Shown here: in pieces, positions 13,542 through 34,964 of the stretch
Numbering within the stretch: position 1 is the stretch's first letter
Layout: every line of letters starts with the position of its first letter
Assembly (NCBI RefSeq): GCF_040712315.1
Contig: NC_134024.1
Location: 3,433,158 to 3,497,157 of the forward strand
Source: Castanea sativa
Taxonomy: Eukaryota; Streptophyta; Magnoliopsida; Fagales; Fagaceae
Reading direction: 5' to 3'
DNA: 64,000 nt
Notes under the pieces: model-generated
The model's input: the letters and a program-made list of their open reading frames with translations, nothing else
What the model was told of the DNA's origin: nothing
Databases searched by the model: none
Translations under genes and position numbers: made by a program

Positions 13542-15584
13542 TGTGATGGGTCTTTTTTGGGTCTTGGGCTGGATCACTCCTGTTGTGCCATGACCCTACG
13601 ATTTTGGGGTAGGAGAGTCGGGACAAGCCTAACTGAGACACTCCTTTGGCCAGCTTGTGCACAAGTTGGGCCATTCTTGTACTGACGCGTTCTAGCAGGA
13701 ATCTTGAGTGTGCTCATGGCAGGAATAACTGTAACAAGAATTATAAGAGAAAAAATGCAATATAGCAGAACAGCTAAAACGCTTTAATTAAGATATTTTT
13801 CTTTGCTAACAACAATGATACGTGAATAGTTCCACAAAAGGAAGAGGTATTAATACACGATTATAGCAGGAATAGATTAATAGCGAGATGTCATGTTAAT
13901 CATTAGTCAACCATGGCAAAGGAAAAAAGGAATAATCTACTAAAGAATGGACTTGATCCTTCGGCAAATTCAAGTCCAAAAGGGAATCAATCCCCAATGT
14001 GGATAACCGCAAAGAGGGATCCTACTGTAGAAGTTACTCACTTGGGAAATGGACCCAGATAACTTAAACTTAAAATCTTAACTTATTAAAGAGTGGGCTA
14101 TTGAGAGAGAGAGAAGTGGGTAGCCTATTGACGCATGCCTTTACTCCTATCACTCAAGTTTTTCTTCCTCACTCTTGGTTTTCTGTGTTCTCTATTCCTC
14201 TTCCTCTGTTGTTCTTCTTGTTTAATGTGCACGTCTATGATCCTTTTTATACTGCCTGTCATGACAAGATTTACCATTTTTACCCATTCAACCGTTTTGG
14301 CCCATTGTGGTGTCCTTCCAAGCCTGCTCACTGGCCTGTCGGTTGCCCAACCACCACCACTACATTGTGTTGGCCGTGCCACGCCCCATTCCCAGACAAA
14401 AGTGGTTTTCTTTTGTTTTTTTATCCCCTTTTGGCATTCCCCTCTAGATAAGAATTAATTCTCTCCCTTACCAACCTTTACAGCATGCATCTAGTGGCCC
14501 TAACTCATGTTTACCTCTTTTGGGTGAAATGTCAACCTAGCAAGACATTTTCTCCAAAAGAGCTTGAGCGGGAACCCCAAAATAGACTTTCCCTTCTCCC
14601 CACCGCCACACCATACCCTCTCTTACCTCTAACCCGTGGCCTACCTCCCCTGTATTGGTTGGGTACATGTAGGTGGTGCTTGGGCCTTGTGCGTGCTCCA
14701 CTACCATATGTGTCCATTGCTTTTCTGCCCCTCACGCATTTGCCATTGCCTCTAGGTTTGTTTGATTCTGCTACACGCTATGGTGTTCGTTTAACTCTTG
14801 CGGCATGAAGGAGTTTTTGGGTCTTCATTCTCTGCATCTCATTTCTTCCTTAGGTTGGACATTGCTTAGGTATGGGCTTTCTCTTGTTTAGTTCAGCCTA
14901 TGTCCCCTTTTTTATCCTTTGTCCGTGGGCTGGCTGTTGCTTCTGCTATGCCACTGCATTGTTCCTGCTGTGATATCATTCATCTATTTTTGCCTTATTA
15001 TTTCTTCTAGGCTTGCGGTTTGCAGTGCTTGCCATGTCAATTTCTCATATTCCTTTTAGTTTTTGCTGCCTAATATTGCTGTTGAGCTAGTCCATTCAAC
15101 ACCTCAGGCTTCCTTGGCCCATTTCATTCCTTAAGAATTCTTGGTCCATTTCATTCTTTAGGCATCCTTGGCCCATTCCCTTCTTTAGGCATCCTTGGCC
15201 CATTCCCTTCTTTTCTACCTCTTTCGCTCCCATGAGTTTTCGCTAAATCCTTTGGGCTTCCCTGGCCCAATTACCACATCCTTTGCCTTTGAGTTTATTG
15301 GCCTTTGGACCAATCCCATTTGCTACTTCCTTACTTTGGGGCTCCTTTGGCCCCTTTTTGCTTTATTTCTATTTCTTATGATTCCCATGGGCTTACTACT
15401 TCATCCTTTGGGACTTTCTCGGCCCATTTTGCTTTCTTTGAGGCCACTTATTATTTTGTGGGCTTGTGGACCATTATTCTTTTCATTCTGGCCCAATGGT
15501 CTTTATGTTTCTTTCTCCACCCTTTTCATATTTTTGGGTTTCTTTTGCCATTGGGCCCCTTTTGTCAAAAAATGGGTATCGACA
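13542..15584. mobile_element. Candidate solo LTR, left copy
   Basis: A block of about 2.0 kb clearly different from its AT-rich surroundings: pyrimidine-rich on the plus strand and full of GGCCCA / TTGGGC words. It begins TGTGATGGGTC and ends GGGTATCGACA, with flanks CCTAT and CCCAT (a possible imperfect 5-bp duplication). An inner stretch, about 15110-15213, repeats a unit of about 31 bp four times (CATCCTTGGCCCATT). No gag or pol homology, primer binding site or second LTR is visible. The long plus-strand frames near 14101-14808 and 15195-15652 are not preserved as proteins in the paired copy 54224-56285. Confidence 0.45.
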
Positions 15585-18500
15585 CCCATCTTTCTCTTAT
15601 ATTTCTTTATTGTTTAATCATATATATTTTGTTTTGTTTCAATAATTTCTAAGCAGCGAATCATCTGATTCTTTAATATTTTTTGGTCTTTCGGAAGTTT
15701 TAATATCTGAATTTTTGAACTAGCAATACAGAAATTGTCTAACAAATTTTTTGTAAACCATTGCATGTTCAAGCAATGGCTTACAAAAAATTAAAGTTTA
15801 GCCCCCATAATATAACTTTTTTCACCTTTGAATAATAAGAAAAATATTCTAAACAACAGTGGTGACTATAAGAGCAACATAATTAGTTCAAATAACAACA
15901 AAACATCTAGTCCATACAACAACAAAAATTAGCCCAATCAACCAAAACATCACTCTAAAAGTCATTGTTTATCAAATCTAATCAATAAAACCTAGATCTA
16001 TTAATTGTTTTTTTTATAAAAAAAAAATCTCTAAATTTATACAATACCAATCGAATAAAGAGAGAATATTTCCTAGACATTGTCAAATGACTAATACATA
16101 TAGACACAATTAATTAATATCATACTGATAACTTATAAATTTATAATTAGTGATTTTTTTTTGAGTTTCAACCTATGGCGTCTATTCTTGATGATAGCTC
16201 TTTAGACCAAGACACCAATCAGTTTATGATGTAGGCGGAGATTGAACCCCCAAATCTCTTATTTGGTATTATTTTAGTTTTGGCATTTTTTTTCCATCCG
16301 ATTCCCCATATTGGATAGAGTAATTGTGGTTTTAGAAGACCACACTTGCCTTTTCAATTTGAAAATTTCATTGGACAAACTCAAATCCATATTTGATTAA
16401 TTTCACATGCTTTTTTTTTTTTTTTTTGAGGGTGGATTTCACATGCTTGAGAGTATCATCTTGTGGTACATAAATATTTTTTAATTTTTCATCAACTATT
16501 AGTGGCTAGAGGAGGTATACCATGTTTTGGATACATTAGTCCTCCTACTCACATGAGAATCCACTCTTATGTGAGGGGGAGTATCTAAAACATGATGTAT
16601 TTTCTTCAGTAGTTGACCCACATATAAGTGTGAAACCACCCTTCATGTGAGGGGGAGGACTCATATATTTGAAACATGATGTATTTTCTCTAACGATTGA
16701 CCCATTTATAAGAGAATAAACCAATTGACAAATTGATGACCAGACATTTTATTCTTTCATTTGTCTCATGGTGTGGGGCGTTGAAGCTGAATATATGTGA
16801 CAGTATGTCCCTAGCTGACCTTTTTAATTTTTCTCAAGAATGGCAACTCATTAAGTTAAGTATTATGACTTATGAGAATGACAAAAAACAAAAAAAAAAA
16901 AAACAAAAACTCATTATCATGTATATACAATGGACTCCAATGATGTGGATGGATCACTTGTTTTCTTATGATATGAATTTAGACGAATGGCTGTCCAAAT
17001 TCAGATTAGTCAGGAAATATTGTAGAAAAGAGCTTCGTGCTCTTGACCAAGAAAAAACAAATGGTTGGTCAAAGAATAAAAAATCTATATATATATTTAA
17101 AAGTTAAGGTGTAGTATTTATTGTTGTTACGCTCTTGTTGAGCTACATTAATAGTCACGTTATCGGTCTCAATAACTTTCTTTTTTTGTTTTTCTTTTCC
17201 TTCCTTTTGCAAATTAACATTTTTCCAATCACATCAAAAAAATTAAAAAACTCCATCTCTTAATTAACATTTCCTAACTTTTCAACTTTCCATTTATTAT
17301 ACGATCAAACCCAATTTGATAATAATTCAAACTTCTTTGAACTCTATGACTCTCCTTCTCCCTAATCAAACCGTTATAAAAATTGTTCAATTACCACTTT
17401 ATTAGAATTCCAAAAAAAAAATACATCTAATTTTTTTTGTGTGTGTGTATATATATATATATATAAATACAAAAAATTGCCACTCTATTAGAATTCCCCA
17501 TATTCTTCAGGTTTTTCTAATTAATTTTGTTAGTGATATGCCATCGAAGATCTCAGGTGCCAATAACATTGGTTTCCATAAACCAACTAAAAATAAAAAA
17601 CAGTAATAATAGAAATAACACAAAGAGAAATTGAAAAATACTTCTGAATATTAACTTGTCTCCCCCAGGATACAACAACCCAACAAGAGGCCGACTCATT
17701 TCCATTTTTGACACCTCGTCCCTTCACCTCCCCCTTGCGCACATATCTAGTCCAATATCTGAATCAACACATATTAGCCCGTTAATCACCATAATTAAAA
17801 GGAATAATATAATCTCTCTTTTTTTAACGTGGGATTAAACATTTTCACTAATTCCTCATCTTTCATATTAACTTCCACATCTTTACATTTATGTTGTAAT
17901 ATAAACCAATTTTATTATATAATATTAAAATGCTCCAACAAATCGCATGGGGTCTTACTACTATAGTTTATGTGGTCGTTAATCATGGATGAGTGTTTTT
18001 TCCACTTTTTTTTTTTTTTTTTGGTATTGTAACAAATTTATATATTATTATGGGATGTGTTTACTGTAAGACCTTTACCAGAATTGTAAAATTTGATGTC
18101 AATGGAAAGAAAATTAAATCAAAGGACATGTATAAAACTAAATAAGGTAGCAATAGACAACCAAAAATAGACTAGGTTGAAAGATTATCCAAGTTTGGAC
18201 AAAGAAGACCAATTGGATGGGAGAAATTCCATGAAGATGTATGCTTGGCTATGTGAAGAAATTGAATTTGGATAAAATATGAAGAAGACCAATTGAATTG
18301 AATTGAGTTTTCTATCACAAGTCCTCTCTCTCCTTCTTATTGTTTTTATTTAATTTTTGTTTGAGCTAATACTTAGTTAAAATGTTTAGTTGTATTCTAG
18401 ATATTCAAGAGGAGAAAATTCTAAAAAGAAAATCAAGCTGTTGAAAAAAATAGCATAATCTAAAATCTAAAACTAAAAACCAAATTAGGAAAACATAACG

Positions 18501-18782
18501 CACTATATCATAATTTAGAGGAATATGAACCACCTAAAAAATGGATAAATGTCAATCAAATGCACCCAAAAATAATAGAATTATATATTTGTATTTTTAG
18601 AGATATTGAGATGAAAAATAATTTTAGAAAATCGTCAAATTTTTTAGAAGTGCTACGTCTACAATGATTTTACAACAAGTTATAGTTGATAAGTTATTAT
18701 TAGTTTTAATTTAAAACTATCATTAAAATTACTTTTTTGCCAACCAATAACAACCTATTACATATGATTTGTTGAGAAATTA
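15585..18782. other. AT-rich block repeating part of 9700-11540, no gene
   Basis: The first part (about 15790-17090) is a diverged second copy of 9700-10860 plus 11385-11545, so the ancestral block already contained an internal duplication. The rest (17100-18782) matches 58070-59744. It is AT-rich with a T tract at 18008-18022. No conserved reading frame is seen. It stops abruptly at an OPR intron/exon border. Confidence 0.55.
16156..16262 (-). mobile_element. Truncated tRNA-derived SINE
   Basis: Minus-strand SINE related to the full copy at 56856-57010. On the minus strand the B-box-like GGTTCAATCTC is visible, followed by the body (AAACTGATTGGTGTCTTGG) and an A tract next to the flank TAGTGATT (16148-16155). 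The part with the A box is missing because a deletion of about 240 bp joins the SINE directly to later sequence. Confidence 0.65.
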
Positions 18783-20632
<1,850 letters not shown>

Positions 20633-22508
20633 GTTAGGCTTACTAAATATAATTCCTCACTTGTTAATTTATTTATTATTATTGTAGTTTGGCATTTTTC
20701 CATCCGATTCCCCGTATTGGATAGAGTAATTGTGGCTTTAGAAGACCAAACTTGCCTTTTCAATTTGAAAATTTCTATGGACAAACTCAAATCCATATTT
20801 AGTAACTTAGCCATTATCATTTTTTTTTTTTTTTATGGAATCCTGGTTGAAATCACACACACACACACACACACACAAAGGAATGATATGCGAATGTGGA
20901 CACATAAAATTTGGCTAAATGTTAAGTTCACGTTCATTGTAAATGGATGTTTCTATGCTATGCATCTAGGAGAGTTCAAAATTTTATTATCTACTTCTAT
21001 GCATAGAAAATTCAACAAATTAAAAGTCCTTATTGCTAACGGTAAGTTTCTATATGTTATCTTTGAGGTGAGACTCCCTAGAGGCCTCATGAGACTTGAA
21101 GAATTTTCAATTCTGCTTCTATCTCCTGTCTGATATTCTCTTACTTTTTCTTTATTTCTACACTACTGTGCAAACTTGTCATCCGTATCTGTCCTTTCTC
21201 CCATACTCATCCTTGAGATACTACAGCTTTGGCCAAAAATTCTAACAATAACTCTATGCAGCTTTCAATATTCAAATTGGATACAAATGAAAAATATCAT
21301 AGGTTTGCTTTGGATCTATCATTTATCTATACCTGCTCCGAGCATCCTAAATTACCTGAACCCATTACAATTCAGAGCAATTGCTTCCTCAATACACATT
21401 AGAGAACTTAGTTTAGTCTACTTTAACTTGATTAGTGATGTTGAGTTTGTCTCTCTGCTTCAAGATGGACAATATAGTTATAGGACATTAATGGGAAACA
21501 AATTGCTATTGACCAGGATCCAGGAACTGAACCAGCAAGGCATGTATGGTCTTCAATTAATGTTGGTACAGAGATATATGTTAGCAGCACAGGGATGACT
21601 GCAGAATGGTCTATTAGTGATTTTGATATATTGGTTCCCGAAGATGTTGCTAGCTCTGGTGTTAGCTTTGATTGATCTTTGCACAGTATATTCACCTTTT
21701 CATTCAGTAAAGAATAAGTAGAACCCATTACAGTTCTACTTAAACCACGTTATCATGTCAGCAATAGATTCAACACACATACCGTTGATATGTGTTCTGT
21801 ATATGTTCCCTTCAATCCAGAGATAATCCTCCTGACTTTCTTAGCTCTTTTTTCTTTTTTTCTTTTTTGAGAGATAATTATAATATTTTGCTAACCCCAC
21901 AGCTCGAACCCTTTTCCCCCAATTCCCTAAGCACTATGTGCATGGGGAGGTGTCAATTCAACTACAAGGTCTTTGGCTCTTCGCTTTTCAACTATAAACA
22001 TTGGAGCCAACCTTATGATGTCAATTGTCAATCATAAATAACTTTTCTTAGACTCCTCTTGGTTGCCAAGAAACTGATGAAATGCTGTTTGCGAATCATG
22101 TGTATGTGTATAATTCCATTTGTGAACCCCACTTGTGTTTATGCTTAATGTCACATATTTTGTACACAATTGGTCTCAAGCTTAGAAAGATTAGCCACTT
22201 ATAATGCTTAACTGCAGACCTTATGTATGCCAAAAAGTAAAGGAGACTGTAGCTAAAGCTGAAGGCAAAATCCTATACGCATAGTTTTCAATTTAAGTAA
22301 AGAATCATTGCTTGTAATAGCCAAATTATGCTTCAAAATCATGATTAGTCTGGTGCAGAAGCAGATCAGCGCCAAAAATATTATCACTAGAAGAGAATAA
22401 CCACTTCAAAATTATTTAGATCTATCAAATCTTTTTGTTGCACTTATTCAATACAATGAGGACACTAAAAACAAGAAAGAAATTACATAGGGCAATGTTT
22501 TTGGACAA
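20633..22508. other. 3' flank of the OPR unit with decayed neighbour gene
   Basis: A block of about 1.9 kb repeated downstream of C (about 30300-32120) and D (about 40890-42640), but only in its last bases downstream of E. It contains a (CA)n tract (20856-20877) and the final exon of an unidentified plus-strand gene (21484-21675). The other frames are broken between the three copies. Confidence 0.6.
21484..21675 (+). pseudogene. Last exon of an unidentified decayed gene
   Basis: After an acceptor-like TTATAG, an open frame runs 63 codons to TGA at 21673-21675. It begins DINGKQIAIDQDPGTEPARH, continues with VWSSINVGTEIYVSS and ends VPEDVASSGVSFD. It looks like real protein sequence in composition, and its C-terminal half is kept in the related 3' flanks (31211-31312 and 41786-41923). 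Those copies share a deletion of the first ~27 codons, and the third also has a partial tandem duplication. No upstream exons are recognisable. I do not recognise the protein family. Confidence 0.45.
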
Positions 22509-22514
22509 TTTATT
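22509..22514 (-). terminator. Poly(A) signal of OPR copy B
   Basis: AATAAA on the minus strand, 22 bp after the stop codon. The motif is kept at the same place in C (32120-32125), D (42633-42638) and E (60118-60123). Confidence 0.5.
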
Positions 22515-22535
22515 TACACTCTTCTCCTTGAAAAC

Positions 22536-27982
<5,447 letters not shown>

Positions 27983-28093
27983 TTTCAATGATTCTATTCT
28001 ATTATTTCCTGTTGAATGCAAGTACTTTGCTAGTTTGCTTCTGTTTCTGATTTCAGACAAAAGTGGGAATGAAATGCTTGTTACACAAATGGG

Positions 28094-28101
28094 TATTTAT
28101 A
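28094..28101 (-). promoter_or_regulatory. TATA box of OPR copy B
   Basis: TATAAATA on the minus strand, 112 bp upstream of the ATG and conserved in position with A' (7248-7255) and C (38686-38693). The sequence between box and ATG is well conserved among copies, as expected for a short 5' leader. Confidence 0.6.
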
Positions 28102-28631
28102 GATTTGCGTCCCAAAAAAAAAAAAAACAAAGTCTCACAATAAGCTAGCAGGATGGTTCCAATTGGACAATGATGGTATTCATAATGACGTCTGTGCTGA
28201 AATGGTATTCATAATGATGTCTGTGCTGACGATCGGAAATACCATACATTGAACCCTCAAAAAATGTTTGGCCACCAATGTGGACCATGACCCTATTTTT
28301 TTTATTTTTTTTGGGTAAACGACCATGACCCTATGAACCATGTGTTTTGCTTCTATGAATAGCACCACTTTACGTCGGCAGTAAATTTCATAATTTTTAA
28401 AAAAATAAAATTTTGAGAATACAGATTGTGTTTTAGATTTTAGTATATTATTTTTACATCATATCACCACTAATTTTATTTTTTATTTCAAGAAAAAATA
28501 ACTTTTATTATTTGTTACTCATGATTCTATTATGAAAATATTGTTAAATTTATCATGTCATCAGTTATTTTACTTATAAAAGAGCAATATTTGAGACATA
28601 AAATAGTTCACAATTTTCTTAATGCTTCTTA

Positions 28632-29466
28632 GAGCATCTACGTAAGTGAATGCAAACTTTTCTTCTATTTTACACAAAAAGTTACTCTTTTTTATTTTAC
28701 ACGCTTATTCTTTCAAAATACTCATATTAATTTATTTATATTACACGTTTATTCAATAAAATATATATTCTTTTTACCGTTTTTTATTATTCTCTCCCTC
28801 CAACTGATAAAACTCATCTTTACCTGCAACTGATAAAACTCACTAAAATACAGCAGCTTTTATTGATTTTGGAAGGCAAAATCACATCTTGCAAAAGATA
28901 TTCCTCAATTTTCTTACTGGGTTTTCTCTCTCTCAAAATTTTGCTTCTTCCTCAGTCACCAATCAAAATTTACAAAACCAATCCTCAAAACTCTCAAAAA
29001 AGACATGGCCATGTCCAACCTTCTCTACCCATTAAACCCAACAACCTTCACTCTCTCTCGTAAGCCACTTCACTCAACCTTCCTATCTTCTTTTACAAAA
29101 CAACCTTATCTCATCACTCTAACTAACTTTGCATTGCAACCAAACCCAGAAATAAAATCCCAACTAAAACCACTCCGACGAAGCACTCGTTCATGGCCTC
29201 GTCGCTTCAGTGGGTTCCGACGAGCCAGCGGCGCCGGTGACGAGGACGGTGAGGCCGGTGACGAGGATGGTAAGGGTTGGAGCCAGAAGGAGGCGAGAGA
29301 AGGAAAAAGAAGCAGAGAGAAAAATTGAAAAAAAAAGGAGAGCAACAGAGACACCAGAGAGAAAAAACTAATAATATAATGATTGCAAGTGTTACAATAA
29401 ACTGCATATATGAACTATACCAATTATGCAGAAATGTATAATTTTACACCTAGTAGGGGTGTTTTT
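28632..29466. mobile_element. PIF-like element with captured coding sequence
   Basis: The insertion starts GAGCATCTACGTAAGTG after TTA and ends near ...CACCTAGTAGGGGTG followed by TTA. The equivalent place in C and A' (around 39155 and 9470) has no such insert, though a few flanking bases also differ. GAGCATC ends and TTA flanks suggest a PIF/Harbinger-type element. The middle contains the open frame 29005-29328. The exact right border is uncertain. Confidence 0.55.
29005..29328 (+). pseudogene. Captured transit-peptide-like N-terminus, parent unknown
   Basis: A 107-codon frame beginning MAMSNLLYPLNPTTFTLSRK. The first 47 residues contain no Asp or Glu and many Ser, Thr, Lys and Arg, and begin Met-Ala, as chloroplast transit peptides do. 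From about residue 60 the frame enters a GC-rich part of the element and becomes Arg/Gly/Asp/Glu-rich and unprotein-like. An upstream leader-like CT/AC-rich stretch (about 28925-29004) may have been captured with it. I do not recognise the parent gene, and expression is unproven. Confidence 0.35.
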
Positions 29467-30044
29467 TTATGTACATCAAAATAAAAATTATAAATAGTTT
29501 TCTTAATATGAATTACATATTTTTTATTTTGAAAGAAAATTGGAATTTGCCAACTTTTATGAGGGAAAAAAAAAATTATTTTTGTAAGGGAGGGACAAAG
29601 CCACCCAAGGGGGCCATGGATCCTCCAGATTTTTATTTTTAAAATTAAGAGTATATATGTTTTATGAGATTTCTAGAATTTGGGCCAAAGAAAATTATTT
29701 TTAGCCCTGTAATATAATTTTAGTCCCCTTTAAATAATAACAAAAATAAGTTAAACGACGGTGGTGACCACAAGAACAACATCATTAGTTCAAATAACAA
29801 CAAAACATCTAGCCCATACAGCAACAAAAATTAGCCCAATCAACCAGAACATCACTTTAAAAATCATTATTTATCAAATTTGATCAATAAATCTTAGATC
29901 TATTAATTATTTTTTATAAAAAAAATCCCTAAATTTATACAAATACCAATTGAATAAAGAGTGAATATTTCCTAGACATTGTCAATTGAATAATACACAT
30001 AGACACAATTAATTAATATCAAAATGATAAGTTATAAATTTATA

Positions 30045-30149
30045 GTTAGCTCAACTAGTAAAGTCTTTGATAATTAAATAAGAGATCTGTAATTGCCTCC
30101 ATAAAAAACTGATTGATATTTTGATCTTATGAGCGGACGCCATATGTTG
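30045..30149 (+). mobile_element. Short tRNA-derived SINE
   Basis: Begins GTTAGCTCAACTAGTAAAG, which resembles a Pol III A box (TAGCTCAACTGG). The body continues AAACTGATTGATATTTTGAT and GAGCGGACGCCAT. It is flanked by the perfect 11-bp repeat ATAAATTTATA (30034-30044 and 30150-30160). The same insertion, internally deleted, is at 39739-39792 in the next unit. Confidence 0.75.
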
Positions 30150-30160
30150 ATAAATTTATA

Positions 30161-32119
30161 ATTAGTAACTGTTGGTGGATGGGTTGGAATCATTATTTTT
30201 TAACTTACTACCTAATACTTTAGTTTATTTTATCTATTTTGTCTTATCTATTTTATTGGGCAGTCCACTATTTTTGTGAGTCAAGTTTGTGATCTATGTC
30301 TTTGTGTTTTGAGCACTTTGGCATTGTTTGGCTTACTAAATATAATTTCTCACTTGTTTATTTATTTAATTATTACTATTTTAGTTTGGCATTTTTTTCC
30401 TTTCTCAAAAAAAAAAAAAAAAAAAAAAGTTTGGCATTCTTTCCATCCGATTCCCCATATTGGATAGAGTAATTGTGGCTTTAGAAGACCAAACTTGCCT
30501 TTGCAATTTGGAAATTTCTTTGGACAAACTCAAATCCATATTTAGTAACTTAGCCATTATCAAATTTTTATATGGAATCCTGGTTGAAATCACACACACA
30601 CACGCACACAAAGGAATGATATGCAAATGTCGACACATAAAATTTGGCTAGATGCTAAGTTCATGTTCATAGTAAAGGGATGTTTCTGTGCTATGCATCT
30701 AGGAGCGTTCAAAATTTTTATCATGTACTTCTATGCATAGAAACTTCAACTAATTATAAGTCCTTACTGCTAAGAGTAAGTTTCTGTATGTTATCTTTGA
30801 GGTGAGACTCCCCAAAGGCCTCATGAGACTTCAGAATTTTCCATTCTTCCTCTATCTCCTATCTGATCTTCTATTACTTATTCTTAATTTCTGCACTACT
30901 GTGCAAACTGGTCATCTGTATGTCTGTCCTTTCTCCCATACTCATCCTTGAGGTGCTACAACTTTGTACAAAAATTCTAAACCTAACTCTATGCAGCTTT
31001 CAATCTTAAGATTGGATGCAATTGAAAAATATCATAGGTTTGCTTTGGATTTATTATTTATCTAGACCTGCTCCCAGCATCCTGAAGAACCTGAACCCAT
31101 TAGAATTCAGAGCAATTGCTTCCCTAATTCACATTAGTGAACTTTTGTAGTTTAGTCTACATTAACTTGATTAGTGTTGTTGAGTTTGTCCCTCTGCTTC
31201 AAGATGGACAATATATGTTAGCAGCACAAGGATGACTGCAAAATGGTCTGTTAGTGATTTTGAGATTCTGGTTCCTGAAGATGTTGCTAACTCTAGTGTT
31301 AGCTTTGATTGATCTTTGCACAGTATATTCACCTTTTCATTTAGTAAAGAATAAGTAAATAGAGTAAGTAGAACCCATTACAGTTCTACTTAAACCACGT
31401 TTTCATGTCAGCAATAGATTCAACACACATACACATGATAAGTGTTGCGTATATGTTCTCTTAAATCCAGAGATTATCCTCCTGACTTTCTTCACTTTTC
31501 AACTATAAACATTGGAGCTAACTTTATGATACCAGTTGTCAATCATAAATAACTTTTCTTAGACTCCTCTTGGTTGCCAAGAAACTGAGGAAATGCTATT
31601 TGCTAATTCCATTTGTAAACTCCACTTGTGTTTGTGCTTAATGTAACATATTTCATTATTTTGTACACAACCGGTCTCAAGCTAAGAAAGATAAGGATGA
31701 TAGCTAGCTTGAAATTTAGTCACTTTATTATGAATGGAAGTGAGCAAATAAGCCTACATGCCCTTAATATGGATAATATAACAAGTAATTGAGTAGCCAC
31801 TTATAATGGTTCAACACAGACCTTATGCACGCCAAAAAGTAAAGGAGACTGGGTACTTTGTAGCTAAAGCAGAAGGCAAAATCTTGCACACATAGTTGTC
31901 AATTTAAGTAAAGAATCATTGCCTGTAATAGACAAATTATGCTTCAAAATCATGATTAGTCAAGCACGGAAGCAGATCAACACTAACAATACTGTCACTT
32001 GAAGAGAATAACCACTTCAAAATTATTTAGATCTATCAAATCTTTTTGTTGCACTTACACAGTACAATGAAAACACTTAAAACAAGAAAGGAATTACATA
32101 GGGCAATGTTTTTGGACAA
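30161..32119. other. 3' flank of the OPR unit downstream of C
   Basis: Homologous to 20633-22508 and 40890-42640. It includes a short (CA)n tract near 30592 and the shortened remnant of the plus-strand gene (31211-31312). No intact reading frame. Confidence 0.55.
31211..31312 (+). pseudogene. Shortened copy of the unidentified last exon
   Basis: Same C-terminal words as 21484-21675 (IYVSSTRMTAKWSVSDFEI, then VPEDVANSSVSFD and TGA), but the first ~27 codons are deleted. The substitutions relative to the first copy change amino acids, which suggests neutral decay. Confidence 0.4.
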
Positions 32120-32149
32120 TTTATTTTCACTCTTCTCCTTGAAAGCCTA

Positions 32150-32872
<723 letters not shown>

Positions 32873-32890
32873 CTAATCAAATATCTTTTA

Positions 32891-33172
<282 letters not shown>

Positions 33173-34397
33173 TTAAAGAATTAGAAAAAAATGAGAGTTA
33201 TGATCCGTTAAATTAATTAAAAAATTATATATCTTTTCTTCACAAAGATTTTTTTTCTTAAACAAAAACATTTATCTAAAGAAGTAATTGACAAGAACTT
33301 TATTGATTTGCAAATCATAAAAAAGAATAAAAAAATTAGAGGCAAAATTAATGCTTCTTTTGGATCAAGAAGGCATAATAGCTCTATTATGTGTTTCACA
33401 TGATTGTACAGTAGAAGGATGGGGTTCCATAAATATTCCACTCCAAAAAAGGAAATTTCAAGATCTTATTCCATGTCAAAAAAGGAAAGCTCATGATCTT
33501 AGGGCTGTCTAACACGCCAAAAAGTGTTGGTTGGCTGTCTGTTACTACCAAAGATATAGGATTCAATAATGATTTTGACAATTGATTTAGAGCAAGTGGT
33601 GTCTGCATATCTAAAACAAAAGTACAAAGATTTTGAAAGACCAACCAACTAAAAGAACCACGCTATTGAAAAAGTGGCATGCAACCATCCACTCTAGCCT
33701 TTTTCTACTGAAATGACTGAATAACATTCTATTCAATGGTGATACAAAAATGCTTTTTTAGCTGAAATGACAACATAAGCTTTTTGTCCAACCACCTACC
33801 GTGATTCGATTTTTTTAAAGTAGTGGGTATCACCTTCGTTTCCTAAAAACATAATGACATTAACATATCAGACTTGTAACGGAAGATGCCCCTTCCACTA
33901 AGGCAAGATCATCATAAAAGGCCCCCTGAAATAAAAAATCCATTTGTAGTAGAGAAGATACTACAAAAAATAACATCACTACATTGATAAATCAATAATT
34001 TTTCAAAATAATTATATTGTTGCATAAATTTCCTTTACTCCCTCAATCCAATAATGATCATCACTTTTGCTAATTTTACTCTCTAAAATGATAGTTAAGC
34101 TAATTAATGCTCTTCCTCAAAAAGTATGTTTCTTTTCAAATGTGACACTCATTATGCGGGAATAGCATTCTACAGCACCAATGCATGGTTATTTCAGCAG
34201 TCAATCAAAACTTCCACCTAATTTGATCTTTACCAAATAGGTTCATATGCAATACTTCCTTCGGGATCAATAGTTAAGTAGCACAATGTGGTATAGAAAA
34301 CCCACATCTACTCAATTCATGAATCATTTACCATAAAGTCTTTGTAATTTAGCATATTACAAAAAATTCAACTCTCTCCATCCATTATAAAAGTTCA

Positions 34398-34538
<141 letters not shown>

Positions 34539-34670
34539 CTAGGCTTTAATTTGCTCTTTTGTCCATATACCAGGTGTGTCTGGATACCTTTATAGTAGCA
34601 AAGAAACCTAAGAAGTCATAAAAATTTTCAAGGCAAGAAAGGGAACACTCAAAATGGAGATTGTCTTTCA

Positions 34671-34964
<294 letters not shown>

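Larger units (their letters stand above)
28102..30300. other. Upstream flank of B, no gene of its own
   Basis: AT-rich unit flank shared with the other copies, interrupted by a PIF-like element (28632-29466) and a SINE (30045-30149). A nearly duplicated GGTATTCATAATGA(C/T)GTCTG word occurs near 28174 and 28206. The stretch from about 29690 on belongs to the six-fold repeated AT-rich sequence. Confidence 0.55.

Noticed and set aside
14101..15652. Plus-strand frames of 107-140 codons in the LTR-like block
   Set aside because: They are hydrophobic because the strand is pyrimidine-rich, and the matching frames in the paired copy 54224-56285 differ in length and register.
20717..21133. 138-codon plus-strand frame in the OPR 3' flank
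   Set aside because: It spans a T tract and a (CA)n tract, and the corresponding frames near 30460 and 41033 are broken at different points.
21432..21728. 98-codon minus-strand frame opposite the unidentified exon
   Set aside because: It is the complement of the plus-strand remnant and is destroyed in the other two copies, while the plus-strand frame is kept.
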